From: Ichthyophis bannanicus
Taxonomy: Eukaryota; Chordata; Amphibia; Gymnophiona; Ichthyophiidae
DNA length: 64,000 nt
Direction: 5' to 3'
Assembly (NCBI GenBank): GCA_033557465.1
Contig: CM066032.1
Coordinates: 55,278,955 to 55,342,954, forward strand
The translations under genes and the position numbers were made by a program. Positions 9,691 to 20,900 of the stretch are shown piece after piece (position 1 is the stretch's first letter; every line of letters starts with the position of its first letter). The notes under the pieces were generated by a model. That model was not told the DNA's origin. It searched no databases and worked only from the letters and a program-made list of their open reading frames with translations.

Positions 9691-11562
9691 TTTATTTATT
9701 TTATTTATTTATTTAACATTTTTTATATACCGCACTATTCATCATCAGTGCGGTTTACATTGAACAACAATATACCTGCCAATACATGACTGATCTAGGT
9801 TTACATATAACAGGGAAGATAAACTGGGTGTGAACTGGGGATAACTATCTACATAATTATACATAATTATATATACATTGAATAGGTTACATCAAGATTC
9901 GATATTTGACAAGAATACAGTGTTTTCACATTTTGATCCTTTGTTCTGGATTGCTGTTATGTGTAGGAGTTATCTGAGTGGGCGAGAACCGGTTCTATTG
10001 TGTGTATGGTAGCCTGAAGTGCAAAGTGAATAAATAGTGCTTGATGGACTTTCTAAATTGGGTGATATCCCTGATTGATCTGATATTTGGAGGTAGATTG
10101 TTCCAGCACTTGGGAGCATAGGACACAAAAGCTCTGTTAGTAGTTTGTTGTGTCCATTTTGTGGAGATACTAGGAGTAACTAGTGTGTTTTCTGCTACTA
10201 GTCTCCTGGGTCTGTTGTTTGGTGTCAGGGTGATGAGATTTGAGATCGATGCAGGAGATAATTTATTAATAGCCTTGAATGTGATGAGGAGGGTTTTGTA
10301 TGTTATTCTGCAGTTTATCGGAAGCCAGTGCAGATCGATCAGTATTGGTGTTATATGATCTCTTATAGAAGCTCCAGATAAGATGCGGGCTGCCGCGTTC
10401 ATCGCCAGTTGAAGTGAATTTAGTGTATTCTTGGGGAGGCCATGAAGGATGATATTCGCATAGTCAAAATGCGGTGTGACTATTGCTTGGAAGACTGTAC
10501 GGAAGTCCTTTGTCTCCATCATTGGTTTCAGGTGTCGCAGTGTTTTTAGCTTGTAGTAAATTGACCTTACTGTGTTCTTTATGTGCTCTTTAAGATTGAG
10601 TTTTTGGTCGAGTATGACACCGAGGTACTTTATGGAGGCCTTGATTGGGAGTTCTGCATCTCTTACTATGAGGGTGGTTGGCAGAGAAAATTGCTTGTTT
10701 CTTGTGGCTATGAGTACTTCGGTTTTCTTGAAGTTTATTCTCATGTTCTGATTGAGAAGCCAGTCGGTTATTGTGTTGAAACAGTTGATTAATGGAGAGT
10801 AGTCAGGGTTTGATATATTGATCGGTGTGAATATTAGCATGTCATCCGCGTATAGTAGGCAGGATATACCGAAGTCTCTGGTGATTTGGCAGATTGGTTG
10901 CATGTATATATTAAAAAGCAACGCAGATAGAGATGAGCCTTGAGGTACTCCCTGTTTCTGTTTGAAGGGTTCAGATGTAATGTTGCCTGTACAGACCTGT
11001 TGCCAGCGCTCATCTAAGTAATATTTGCACCAGTTCCAGGCTTGGTTATGGATGCCTTTTTCATGAAGTCTAGCTAGCATAATCTTATGGTCGACTGAGT
11101 CGAATGCCGCTGATATGTCCAGAAAAATCATTGCAATGGCCATGTGAATGTTGTCAATCCCACAAATGAGTTTGTTAAGTAGTGAAGTCATGAGTGTTTC
11201 TGTTCCGTGAGCTTCTCGGAATCCATGTTGGCATGGGTCTAACGGGGCTGCTGTGTCAATGTGGTGTTGGATCTGCCTCTGAGTTTCCTTTTCAAGTATC
11301 TTGGCTAGATAGGGAATGCTGGAGATTGGGCGGTAGGACTCTTCCTTCGTTGGGTCCATCAGGTTGTTTTTTAGCAGAGGGCGAATTGATGTTTGTTTAA
11401 GGGCGGTAGGGAAGATCCCAGTTAGATAGGAGATATTTGCGATCTTAGCTATGTAAGGGCTAAGCTCGGCATGTAAGGTTTTGATCCAGTGTGCTGGACA
11501 TGGGTCATTTGGTGCCATGGTGGTGTTTATGGTAGCGATAATTTCTTCGATGGTTTTTCTTC
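9691..11562 (-). mobile_element. L2-clade LINE, 5'-truncated, inserted in the RTE LINE
   Basis: The 3' end is at the left: a TTTATTTATTT tail followed by the stem 'accgcac...gtgcggt'. Sequence continuous with the other RTE copy resumes at about 11562. It lacks the endonuclease, so the copy is 5'-truncated, but its RT frame is almost undamaged. Confidence 0.85.
9995..11562 (-). CDS. L2 reverse transcriptase and C-terminal domain
   Basis: An open frame of about 520 codons. RT blocks include 'HGFREAHGTETLMTSLLNKL', 'IFLDISAAFDSVDH', 'GVPQGSSLSALLFNIYMQPI' and 'LLYADDMLIFTP'. The L2-type C-terminus follows ('AMNAAARIL', 'LHWLPINCRITYK', 'NRAFVSYAPKCWNNLPP'). The apparent first dozen codons come from the RTE sequence at the junction, so the real L2 start is missing. 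It is the best preserved L2 frame in the window, suggesting a fairly recent insertion. Confidence 0.85.
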
Positions 11563-12065
11563 CACCTTTTCTTGATCTTCTCAGCATCATTCAACATAGA
11601 ACCTTGAGCATCTTGTAACATTCCAATTCGAGGCTGGAACTTTTTCTTTAACTCTCGCAGCTTTAGGGAAGCCGATCTTGTTCTTTCTCTAATAGTTTCT
11701 GCTTCTATTTCCTTGCATGTGTCGTTGTAGTACTTTTCCTTGTCCTGTCTTGCTGCACGTTGGAAATCTCTGTTGAGTTCTGTTATTGTCTTTCTTTCTC
11801 CTCTGGCTTTAGCTTCTCTGCGTTTCTGGGCAATTTTCAGAGTTTCTTCCGTCATCCATTTTGGCCGTTTTTGCTTTTTCACTTTTTGTAGAGACTTCTC
11901 GCTTTCTTCCAACACAACCTTCTTGATGTCATTCCATAACTCTTCCGGAGCTCTGTCATTTGTATCTAAAGCAGCAAATTGATTTTGCAGGCAGTCTTTA
12001 AATTCCAGTGGTATATTCTCAAGGTCATATTTTGCTGCATTCATGAGTGGTTTGCTCTTTTTCAA
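11563..12065 (-). pseudogene. RTE LINE linker between endonuclease and RT, copy A
   Basis: A basic, helical segment ('QKRRKAKARGERK'-like, with 'AEKIKKRWK' at its end) matches the linker of RTE/BovB proteins. It is cut at its C-terminal end by the L2 insertion and offset from the endonuclease by a stop or frame change near 12066-12155. Confidence 0.75.
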
Positions 12066-12155
12066 CTTTAGCTTGAGTTTGCATACTAGTAGTTGATGAT
12101 CTGTACCACAGTCAGCTCCAGGTTTTGTCTTTGTTGATGTTATAGAACTTTTCCA

Positions 12156-13163
12156 TCATTGACTTCCACAGATGTAGTCAATTTGATTTTTACACAATCC
12201 ATTGGGTGAAGTCCATGTGTACAGTCGCCGCTTGTGTTGCTGGAAGAAGTTGTTTGAGATGAATAGATAATTGGTCTTGCAGAATTCTATCAGTCTTTCT
12301 CCAGCTTCATTTCTGTTGCCAAGTCCATATTTTCCAACTACTTTGCCTTCTTCTTTGTTGCCAACTTTTGTGTTCCAGTCACCCATGACTATCAGGATAT
12401 CCTGTTTGCATGTACTGTCAATTTCAGCTTGTACTTGTTCATAGAACTCTTCAATTTCATTCTTTTCTGCAGCTGTTGTTGGGGCATATACTTGAATTAT
12501 AGTTGTGTTGATAGGCAATCCTCGTAGACGAATAGAGATTAAGCGTTCGCTGACTGCATTGTATTTCATTACACTTCTTGTAAGTTTCTTCTTCATTATA
12601 AATGCAACACCATTTCTTCTTTGTCTTTCATTTCCAGCATAGTAGACCATGTGATCATCTGATGCAAAGTGCCCCATGCCAGTCCATTTCAGTTCGCTGA
12701 CACCCAACAGATCAAATTGTACACGTTCCATTTCATTCTTGACCACCTCCAACTTCCCTTGGTTCATGCTTCGTACGTTCGATGTTCCAATGCGTAAGAC
12801 ATCTTTACAGCTTCTGACTCTCATTTCATGCGCAGCTACATCAGCAGTCAGACTTCCCGAGGGCTTTGATCCAACCACATCATAAATGCTGGCTTTACTC
12901 TGAAAAGTCTTCAGCTCTTCCCCAGTAGCTAATTGAGTGCCTTCCGACCTGGGGGTCTCATCTTCCAGCACCATAGCACAATTTGTTTTGTTGTAACTAT
13001 CCATTGGGTTTTCATGCCAAGATACAGAAGTAGATTGCCGGGCCTTTCTTCCGTGCAGTTTAAGTTTGGTGTTGTTGCCGTTGTCACAAAAATGTGATCC
13101 TCCACCGTCAACACTATCCCATTCTGCTGCTGCCCAGATGGGTGGTTTGTCTTGATCTGGCAC
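12156..13163 (-). pseudogene. RTE LINE AP-type endonuclease, copy A
   Basis: Motifs of the apurinic-type endonuclease are visible: 'GTSNVRSMNQGKLE', 'GVSELKWTGMGHF', 'IQVYAPTT', 'VMGDWNTKVG' and 'YTWTSPNGLCKNQIDYI'. This domain nicks target DNA to start integration. About 85 residues of low-similarity sequence precede it. An overlapping frame opens at 13183, so a frameshift lies near the N-terminus. The final SDH block is missing where the frame stops. Confidence 0.88.
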
Positions 13164-13183
13164 CTCAGCTGAGACCTGTCCAT

Positions 13184-13305
13184 CTTAGGAGACCCTGCCA
13201 GTAGTTAAACTACCGATAGTTTAGCTCTCAGCATCACTGATGCACGCAAGCCCTCACAGCATGACAAGCTGCAAACCAAGTTTGCAGCCCAAGGGTTGTT
13301 TCAGA
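13184..13305 (-). other. RTE LINE 5' untranslated end and junction filler
   Basis: This holds a GCTGCAAA...TTTGCAGC hairpin (13269-13289). It then has 23 bases (13286-13308) identical to DIRS sequence at 14748-14770, and the target duplication follows. The boundary between LINE leader and filler is not certain. Confidence 0.55.
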
Positions 13306-13515
13306 CCTTAGACCTAAAGGATGCATATACACACATCCTAATACATCCAAACCACAGACAATATCTTCGTTTTGTAGTGGGAGAAAACCATTTTCAGTAC
13401 AGGGTACTTCCCTTTGGCCTAGCCTCTGCGCCCAGAGTATTCACAAAATGCCTGGCTGTAGTGGCCGCCTTCCTCAGGAACCAAGGGGTGTTTGTCTTCC
13501 TCTACCTAGACGACT
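13306..13515 (+). pseudogene. DIRS reverse transcriptase, catalytic part
   Basis: This continues the RT broken at 720: 'LDLKDAYTHI', 'LRFVVGENHFQYRVLPFGLA', 'SAPRVFTKCL' and the catalytic 'FLYLDD', followed at once by a stop. YLDD-like boxes are usual for DIRS. Further decayed RT connection sequence runs on to about 13830. Confidence 0.85.
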
Positions 13516-13829
13516 GACTCATTAGAGCCACGTCAACTCTGGAAGTTCAGCGGGTCACATCTCGCACCATTCAGGTACTGCAACATATTGGATTTGTGAT
13601 CAATCACACCAAATCTATTCTAGTTCCCACTCAAAGTCTGGAGTTTATAATGAGCAAGGCTAGACACCCTTAAAGCAAGGGCTTATCTACCAGAAGAAAG
13701 GGCACAAAGGCTCCTGGCCCTGGCACAACAAGTGAGTCGACAGTCCAAGATATCAGCAAGACACTTTCTGCGACTCCTTGCGCACATGGCTTCCACAGTG
13801 CATGTAACACCCAATGCCCGCCTCCACAT

Positions 13830-14840
13830 GTGAACAGCTCAGTGGTGTCTCAGGGACCAGTGGACACAGTCAACAGGCAGACTTTGAGACAGGATCAAGG
13901 TGTCCAAACGATTGGTACAGTCATTAACATGGTGGCTTCAACCACAGCACTTGGTGGCGGGGGTGGAGTTTCAGGCTCCTCTGCACATGAGGGTCCTGAC
14001 TATGGATGCATCCTTGCTGGGCTGGGGAGCCAAGGACTGTGTACCCAGGGTGTGTGGTCTCCACAGGAAAGCACACAACAGATCAATTTCCTAGAGCTTC
14101 GAGCTATCCACCTGGCTCTCCGGGCTTTCTGTCAGACCCTGGCTCATCAACCTGTCTTAATACAGACAACCAGGTGGCAATGTTCTATGTGAACAAACAG
14201 GGAGGCACGGGGTCCCGCATCCTGTGTCAGGAAACCCTGGACCTGTGCTTCTTTGCAGTCCAGCATGGGATGTATCTCAAAGCAATTTACCTGCCTGGCC
14301 AGGAAAATTGCTTAGCCGACAAGCAATGTTCCCCCTAATTTTCTGTAGGCTGTGTGCGCATAAAATATCAGCTGTGCAGCTTTTGAAGGAAGGTTAAATT
14401 TTTGTGCGTCACATAACGACACTCGGAGTTATATACTTTCAAATTTGACTACACGTCAGAATACAGTATGTACACCACATTGATTTTAATCAAATTAAAT
14501 GAAAATAGACGATTACTAAATGAAGCGGAAAATTTCTAGTAATTACAATCACAACTTTTAAATTTTAAGACATCTGTGTTGTTTTCTATCAGAATCAGAA
14601 CCGTAATTTTTGTGCGCTGTTTTGTAAAGTATGTGCGCTCGCTTGGCGAGTTGTGTGCGCGCGCACACGTGCATAGCTTAGAGGGAACAGTGCCGACAAG
14701 TTAAGCAGAATTCTCCAGCCGCACGAGTGGCAGCTGGATCCCAACATAGCCCAAGGGTTGTTTCAGACCTGGGGACAACCATCCATAGGCCTGTTTGCGA
14801 GCCCACAGAATTATCAGTTGTCCCAATTTTGCTCCTTGGG
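13830..14840 (+). pseudogene. DIRS RNase H region (decayed, split by a MITE)
   Basis: Fragments in changing frames read 'LTMDASLLGWGA', 'INFLELRAIHLALRAF', 'DNQVAMFYVNKQGGTGSR' and 'AIYLPGQENCLAD', then after the MITE 'HEWQLDP' and 'AQGLFQTWGQPSIGLFAS'. These are DIRS RNase H blocks, which remove the RNA template. At least two frameshifts are present. Confidence 0.75.
14324..14692. mobile_element. hAT-type MITE, 369 bp
   Basis: The termini are inverted (CAATGTTCCC... and the complement of ...GGGAACAGTG), with GTGCGC-rich subterminal repeats. The 8-bp duplication CCGACAAG flanks it at 14316-14323 and 14693-14700, as hAT transposases produce. There is no coding capacity. It is AT-rich in the middle. 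Confidence 0.88.
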
Positions 14841-14842
14841 AA

Positions 14843-14943
14843 ACTGCTTTGTACGTATGACCTAGATTGGCCACTGTTGGAAACAGGATACTGGGCTTGA
14901 TGGACCTTGGTCTGACCCAGTATGGCATATCTTATGTTCTTAT
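14843..14943 (+). mobile_element. CR1 LINE 3' end fragment
   Basis: It contains the CR1 3' phrase 'ttggaaacaggatactgg...cttgatggacc...tctgacc...atcttatgttctt'. The same phrase is seen at 57800-57903 and, reversed, from 58884. It interrupts the DIRS between RNase H and recombinase. Confidence 0.75.
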
Positions 14944-15259
14944 GCTCCAGACAGCCACACCCAAACAGGGTGGCTGCGGATGCTTTTCTAATCTCAAATG
15001 GTGTGTGGGCCTCCTATATGTGTTTCCTCCCACGCCTCTAGTGGCCAAGACTCTGTTCAAGATCCTCCAGGACAAGGCCTCGGTCATTCTGGTAGAAACC
15101 AGGTGGCCGAGGCAACTTTGGTTTCCACTTCTGATTCAATTGGCAGTGGAGGCCCCAATTCCTCTGGGATCACAACCCAACCTCCTGTCACAGGAGGGGG
15201 GCACGCTCATGAATCCCAACCTTAGATCCCTCAACCTGATAGCCTGGCTGCAGAAAGGG

Positions 15260-16285
15260 TAGTACTTGCACCACTCCTTCTTCCCAAAAATGTGGAAGAA
15301 GTGTTACTAGCCTTAAGGAGACACTCAACGAGTAAACTTATGCTTTCAAGTGGCATAGGTTTGAGGTGTGGTGCGCAATACAAAAGGAAAACCCTTTTTC
15401 CTGCAGGTTACTGTGGTACTCAAGTACCTTCTTCATCTTTCCGATTTGGGCCTTAAGTCCAACTTAGTCAGAGTCCACCTTAGTGCCTTGGCTGCACACC
15501 ATTCTCCAGTGGAAGGCAAACCTCTTTCTGCGCACCCTTTGGTGTCCAGGTTCCTGAGAGGTTTACTTCTGCTGAAACCTCCAGTTCACCCTCCGGCGAC
15601 TGAGTGGGATTTAAATGTGGTCTTAGGGCAGTTCACCCGCCCACCATTCGAGCTGATGGTGACATGCCATCTACGTTACCTTTCTTGGAAGGTAGTTGTC
15701 TTGGTGGCACTCATGTTGGCCAGGCGAGTGAGTGAGTTGCAGGCTCTGGTATCCAACCGACCTTACACAAGGTTCTGTAGGAACAGGGTGGTGCTCCACA
15801 CTCACCCCAAGCTTCTGCCAAAAGTGGTCTCTTCGTTCCACCTCAACCAGGAGGTAGTTCTCCCTACCTTCTTTCCAAAACCACATGCCAGTCGGGCAGA
15901 AGCAGTGCTACATACCCTGGACTGTAAGAGGGTGTTAGCCTTCTACATTGAGCGTACGCAGGGGCATCGAAGGGCTTCTCAGCTCTTCGTATCCTATGAC
16001 CCCAGTAAGTTGGGGATGGCTGTCTCCAAGCGTACGTTGTCCACTTGGGTGGCAGGCTGTATTGCCTGGGCATACAGGGCGGCTGATCTTCCGTTGCAGG
16101 CCCACTGGATCAAGGCTATGGCAGCATCAGTGGCTCACTTCTGCTCTGTTCCACTGGCAGACATCTGCTGGGCCACCACCTGGTCTTCGGGTCAGACGTT
16201 TGCAACCCATTACTGCCTGGATAGGGAGTCTCGACGGGACAGTGCTTTCGGCCAGGCTATACTCCGTAACCTTTTTGAGGTCTAG
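15260..16285 (+). pseudogene. DIRS tyrosine recombinase
   Basis: An open frame at 15368-16285 and a frameshifted start upstream encode the phage-integrase-type recombinase that DIRS elements use instead of an integrase. Visible blocks are 'ALMLARRVSELQALVS' (first catalytic Arg), 'WIKAMAASVAHFCS' (box II, where H-x-x-R is expected but H-W-I-K is found) and 'FATHYCLDRES' with the nucleophilic Tyr. The enzyme joins circular cDNA without duplicating the target. The loss of the box II Arg suggests an inactive product. Confidence 0.85.
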
Positions 16286-16439
16286 GCAACTCCTACCCTC
16301 CGACCCTGTGGAGTCAGGCTAACGGAGTGTTACTCTCTCAGTTAAAATCCTATTATGGCTGCTTTGGCTCTCATAGAGGGAGCCTATTTTTAAGCTATGG
16401 GTTCTTGGTTGCCTATAGCTAGGGAGTCCCATATGTGAG

Positions 16440-17982
16440 TGTCAGACGGCTGCCTAGGGTGAGAACTTACACAATCTTGACGATGCATATATTCATATGA
16501 TTCTTGCAAGGTATTGTGGGTAATGTAGTTCTTTCACTCCCAAACACAGCTGAAGACAATAATTGAGTTGTGATAACAGTGGTAAGGCCAATAAAATACT
16601 TCTTTTATTGATGGGGTTTAATTCACCCAGCACAAATATGCTTGGTAGCAATATAAATGAGGTTACTTGCTTGCAGTGTTTAAATGGATAACATAAATTC
16701 ACAAAGCAAATCAGAAAACAACCTTCAGCTTGTCAGGCAATTAGCTAATGTTTTCTTAGCAAATAATTACCAAATAAAAAGGCACAAAGAAATGAATAAA
16801 CTTTGCTTGTTAGGTTAACTTCTGCTTATTTTCCACGCAGATCCCAGCAGTGATTCTCCCTTGCTCACACACACAATCAGGTGCAGCTTTAATTACTATC
16901 AATTGACCAGCTGAAACCCTTTAGCTGGCTGGCTGCTACTGTGTGAACCCAAATCCTGCTTTAAGAGCTGTTTGCAGTGGAAATAAAGAACAAAGTTAGG
17001 TTTCTTTGTGATGATTGAGGTGTTTGCTCACAGAAAGCTAGCAATAGCATTTAGATAGAGAACAGTCCATGTAATGAATAGTTTCATCTGTTGTATCTCC
17101 CCCTTCATCAATCAGCATAGGGTCACTATCATACATTGGCACAGACGAGTCTTTCCATAAGGCACTATCATGAGAATGCTTATTCCCTTGCTGCCATTCA
17201 CTATTATAGATAGGGTCTGGATCAGTGTTCATATCTGAGCCTCTCCTGCTATCATAATTCCTCTCTGTATATCCTGGCCAGTATGTAATCCAGTTCTGAT
17301 GTCCAGCCTTCCAATCTTGATCCCTGGACACTGGATCTTCCCTCACATACCTTTTGGCATAGATCTGAAAGTCCTTTCCACGTGCAGTCTTCTCTCTTCC
17401 AGGTAGCCACTGGTGATTCCTATCTCTGCCATTCCATTCCTCTGGCTGATTCCAGTCCAATGGACTCTGCTGGCATTTGGAATACCTCCCAGTATAGGTA
17501 CTGCCTTGGAATCTCCCAGACCTTCCAATGGCCTTTCTTCTCTTCCTTCCAGAGAGTTTCCTTCTTTCTCTATCCGCTTGGCGTGGCTTCTGTTTCTCCA
17601 GGTGATGCTTAAACCTGTAGCTGGGCTGGAGCTTGTAGCCGTTGCTGAAGCTCTCCCTGAAGCTATTATCTGAAGAATCAGCTCTATTCTTATTCTGTCT
17701 TAATGTGTGCTCCTCCCTAACACAGCGCAGCTGTGTTGAATCAGGCCCTGCCCTTTGAGATGAGTGCTTAGGGATTACCTCATAGCTCTCTTGATTGCAC
17801 CCACATTTTCTCACTTCAGCCCCTCTCATGGCTGCTGGAAACCTGGTGCATTCTGGGACTGGTAGTCTTTTATGTGAAAACTCTGTTTTCTTACTTCTAC
17901 CAAAACTGACAGGTTGCTTGTTCAGAGTCACATCATCTTTTCTATATCTCCTACCTGAGCTATGATAAGCTTCCTTATCACA
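16440..17982 (-). repeat. 3' LTR of element 2, coding in its first 945 bp
   Basis: It ends TG (16440) and CA (17982). The pol frame enters at 17982 and stops at TAG 17038-17040. AATAAA on the minus strand lies at 16604-16609, followed by the short R/U5. The 600 bp after the stop hold the likely promoter and the polyadenylation signals. Confidence 0.93.
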
Positions 17983-20900
17983 TACCCCCCTGCTTAAGTT
18001 ATTACGGACTGGTTTTACTGGTGAAACTTCTTCTCTACAGTCCGTAATACGGGAAAGTGCATCCGCATTCTTGTGTAACTTCCCGGCACGATGTTCAACC
18101 TGAAAATCAAACGCCTGTAAGGCCATGTACCAGCGTGTCAATCTGGCATTGTGGTTCTTCATTTGCTGCAACCACTTAAGTGGGGCATGGTCCGTGACCA
18201 ACTGGAACTTTCTCCCTGTAAGGTAAAACCTTAACGCCTCCACTGACCACTTGATAGCCAAACACTCTTTTTCTATCGTGGAATACTTTTGTTCAGCCGG
18301 TGACAACTTCCTGCTTAGGTACATCACAGGATGCTCCTCCCCATCATGGCACTGGGATAGGACCGCTCCTAGCCCTACATCCGATGCATCGGTTTGAACC
18401 AGAAAGGGTTTCTTGAAGTCTACTCCTTTCAGTACCGGTCCTGTACACAATTTTTCTTTTAAGACTGAAAACGCTTTTTCAGCTTCTGGTGTCCACTTTA
18501 TCTGGTTTGGACAATTCTTTCGCAGCATATCCGTGAAAATGGCACTTTTCTCTGCGAATTGCGGTATAAACCGGCGGTAGTATCCAATAAGTCCTAAGAA
18601 ACTTCTTAGTTGTTTCTTTGTTGTTGGAGGAGGAAAATTCCTGATGCTATCTATTTTGCTTAATAGAGGTTTAATTTTTCCTCTTCCCACTAGGTGGCCT
18701 AGGTATTTTACCTCCCTATTTGCAAAGGCACACTTCTTCGGGTTTAAAGTGATTCCCGCTTGCTTCATAGAGCACAAGACTGCCCTGATCCTCTTCAAAT
18801 GCTCCGCCCAGGTGTTACTATGGATTATGACATCATCCATGTATGCAAAAGCATAACTTTGGTGGGGTCGAAGTACCTGATCCACTAACCTTTGGCAGGT
18901 AGCCGCTGCTCCATGCAGTCCGAAAGGCATCCTCTTGAACTGGAAAAGGCCAACGGGGGTGCTGAACGCAGTCTTTGGCTTCGACTCCCTGGTGAGAGGG
19001 ATTTGCCAATATCCTTTTGTCATATCAAGGGTGGTTAAGTATTGAGCCTGTCCCAGCTGGTCCAACAGCTCCTCAATCCTTGGCATTGGATATGCATCAA
19101 AAACTGATATGGTGTTTACCTGCCGGAAGTCAATACAAAATCTTAAGGATCCATCAGGCTTCGGCACCAGGACTATGGGGCTATTCCAGGGACTTTTTGA
19201 CTCCTCTATTACCCCCATGTCCAACATCTCCTGGACTTGTGCCACTACCTCCTGTCTTTTGGCTTCAGGCAAGCGGTATGGCCTTTGACGAACCAATTTC
19301 CCAGGTGGAGTTATTATTTCATGGGCCACCAAATGGGTCTCCCCAGGTATGGGTGTCAACACATCTGGGAATTCCTTAAGCAACTTCCTAATTTCTTCCT
19401 GTTGTACCATTGTCAGGTCCTCACCTATTTGCGGCTCTGATTTTTCTTTACAATCAGATACCTGGGGTCCCAAATCTTCCTCTTCACTCACCTCCCTCTC
19501 TCGGGCACAGGTGACAGCTAAGCTTTTAACCCCTTTGACATCAGTAGAACCAAAGCCTTTGGCTCCACGTTCAGAATTCTCTAGGGATGTGACCTCCTCC
19601 ACAGGTGGAAAGCCCAGCCTCTCACAGATCAATTGGGCAATTTTGTCTCCTGTCTTCACATGATACTCATTCTGTCCAAAGTTAAATAACAGAACTTTAA
19701 TATTGCCCCTGTAATCGGGATCAATTACTCCCGCACCCACATCGATGAAATATTTAAGGGCTAATCCGGACCTTGGGGCTACTCTCCCATAACAACCAAT
19801 AGGTATTTCCACTTGGAGACCGGTGTCAACCAGGGCTCTCCCTTGGCTAGGTACAGTCACATTTTCTATGCTGCACAGGTCAAACCCAGCAGATTGAGGG
19901 GTTGCCTGCTTAGGAGCTTGGGCCTTCTCAGAGACCTTATGGTACTTTAGGACGAATATCTGCTTTGGGGTAGCTTGGTCTTCTGGACGCTTAACCATCT
20001 TTTTAGCTGGGGTCTGAGGACTTCCAAATAAAGGCCCGGGAGCTACTACCATTAAACCTTCTCCCTCCTTCTTTCCTAGTCCCTCCACTAGACCCTGCTT
20101 AAATCTTGGCCAGTCTCTTCCTAGAACCAAATCAAAGGGTAGCCTAGGCACTACTGCTAATAGGACTTCCTCTTGTTTCCCTAGGCACTTAACCTTTAGC
20201 CTATAGGTGGGATATGATGATGCAGCACCATGAATGCATCTGATGTGAACTTGGCTTTCAGGGGTTCTAGGCACAAATCTTTCTTGGGCCTCTATCCTCT
20301 TCCAAAGCCTTTTTGACATCATACTCTGGTCTGCCCCAGAGTCTAATAATGCATTTGTGGTAATTCCCTGCACATCAACCATCAAAAGAAATCCTTCCTT
20401 GGGCTGTTTTAAATCCAGACCCATTAAACTAGTGTGTGTCTGGCATCTCTTCTCTAAATGTCCCAATTTTCCACACTTGAAACATTTCTTTCTATTCCAC
20501 TGTGTCATCTGGTTTGATACAGTACATTCATTTTCAGAAACATTCTTAATTATTCTCTTTTCTGATACAGCACATCTAGCCTCAGCATCCATCTTTAGAG
20601 GGCCACCCATTCTATGGCAAGCCTGCGTGGCTTCCAAGAATCTCTCGGCTAGCATGGTTGCCTCTCCAAGATTTTGGCAATTTTGCTGTATAAGAAAAAC
20701 ATTCAAATCTTTAGGTACCCCAAGCATAAATTGTTCCAGCATTATAATATCTAATAACATTTCTACTGTCTTTTGCTCAGGCTCCAACCATTTTACAGCT
20801 AAACTTCTGATTCTCTGACTCAGAGCCCTGGGTGTCTCACCCACTTTCAATGTAACAGCTCTAAACATTCGCCTATACTCTGAAATAGACAACCCTAGGC

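Larger units (their letters stand above)
721..13305 (-). mobile_element. RTE/BovB-like LINE, copy A (full-length-looking, nested insertions)
   Basis: This LINE lies on the minus strand. Its 3' end is at 721 with a GTT repeat ((AAC)n tail on the sense strand) and its 5' end is near 13285. Own sequence: 721-774, 8162-9690 and about 11562-13305. It encodes an AP-type endonuclease, a linker, a reverse transcriptase and a C-terminal tail in one protein, as RTE/BovB-type elements do. Gypsy element 1 splits it at 774/8162 and an L2 LINE at about 9690/11562. Stops and frameshifts make it inactive. The clade name is by motif recognition, without a phylogeny. Confidence 0.85.
1..16439 (+). mobile_element. 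DIRS-type tyrosine-recombinase retrotransposon, main body (interrupted)
   Basis: This is the outermost element of the left half. Its pieces are 1-720, 13306-16439 and the terminal part 23224-23572. Reading order on the plus strand is a gag-like tail, a DIRS-type reverse transcriptase, RNase H and a tyrosine recombinase, which is the DIRS order. The halves of the RT rejoin across the inserted LINE at the 10-bp duplication CCTTAGACCT (711-720 and 13306-13315). It also carries a hAT MITE, a CR1 scrap and gypsy element 2. The left end lies outside the window. Frameshifts and stops in every domain make it a dead copy. Confidence 0.85.

Noticed and set aside
13296..13517. An independent short RT gene
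   Set aside because: It is the second half of the DIRS RT cut at 720. The duplication CCTTAGACCT rejoins the two parts.
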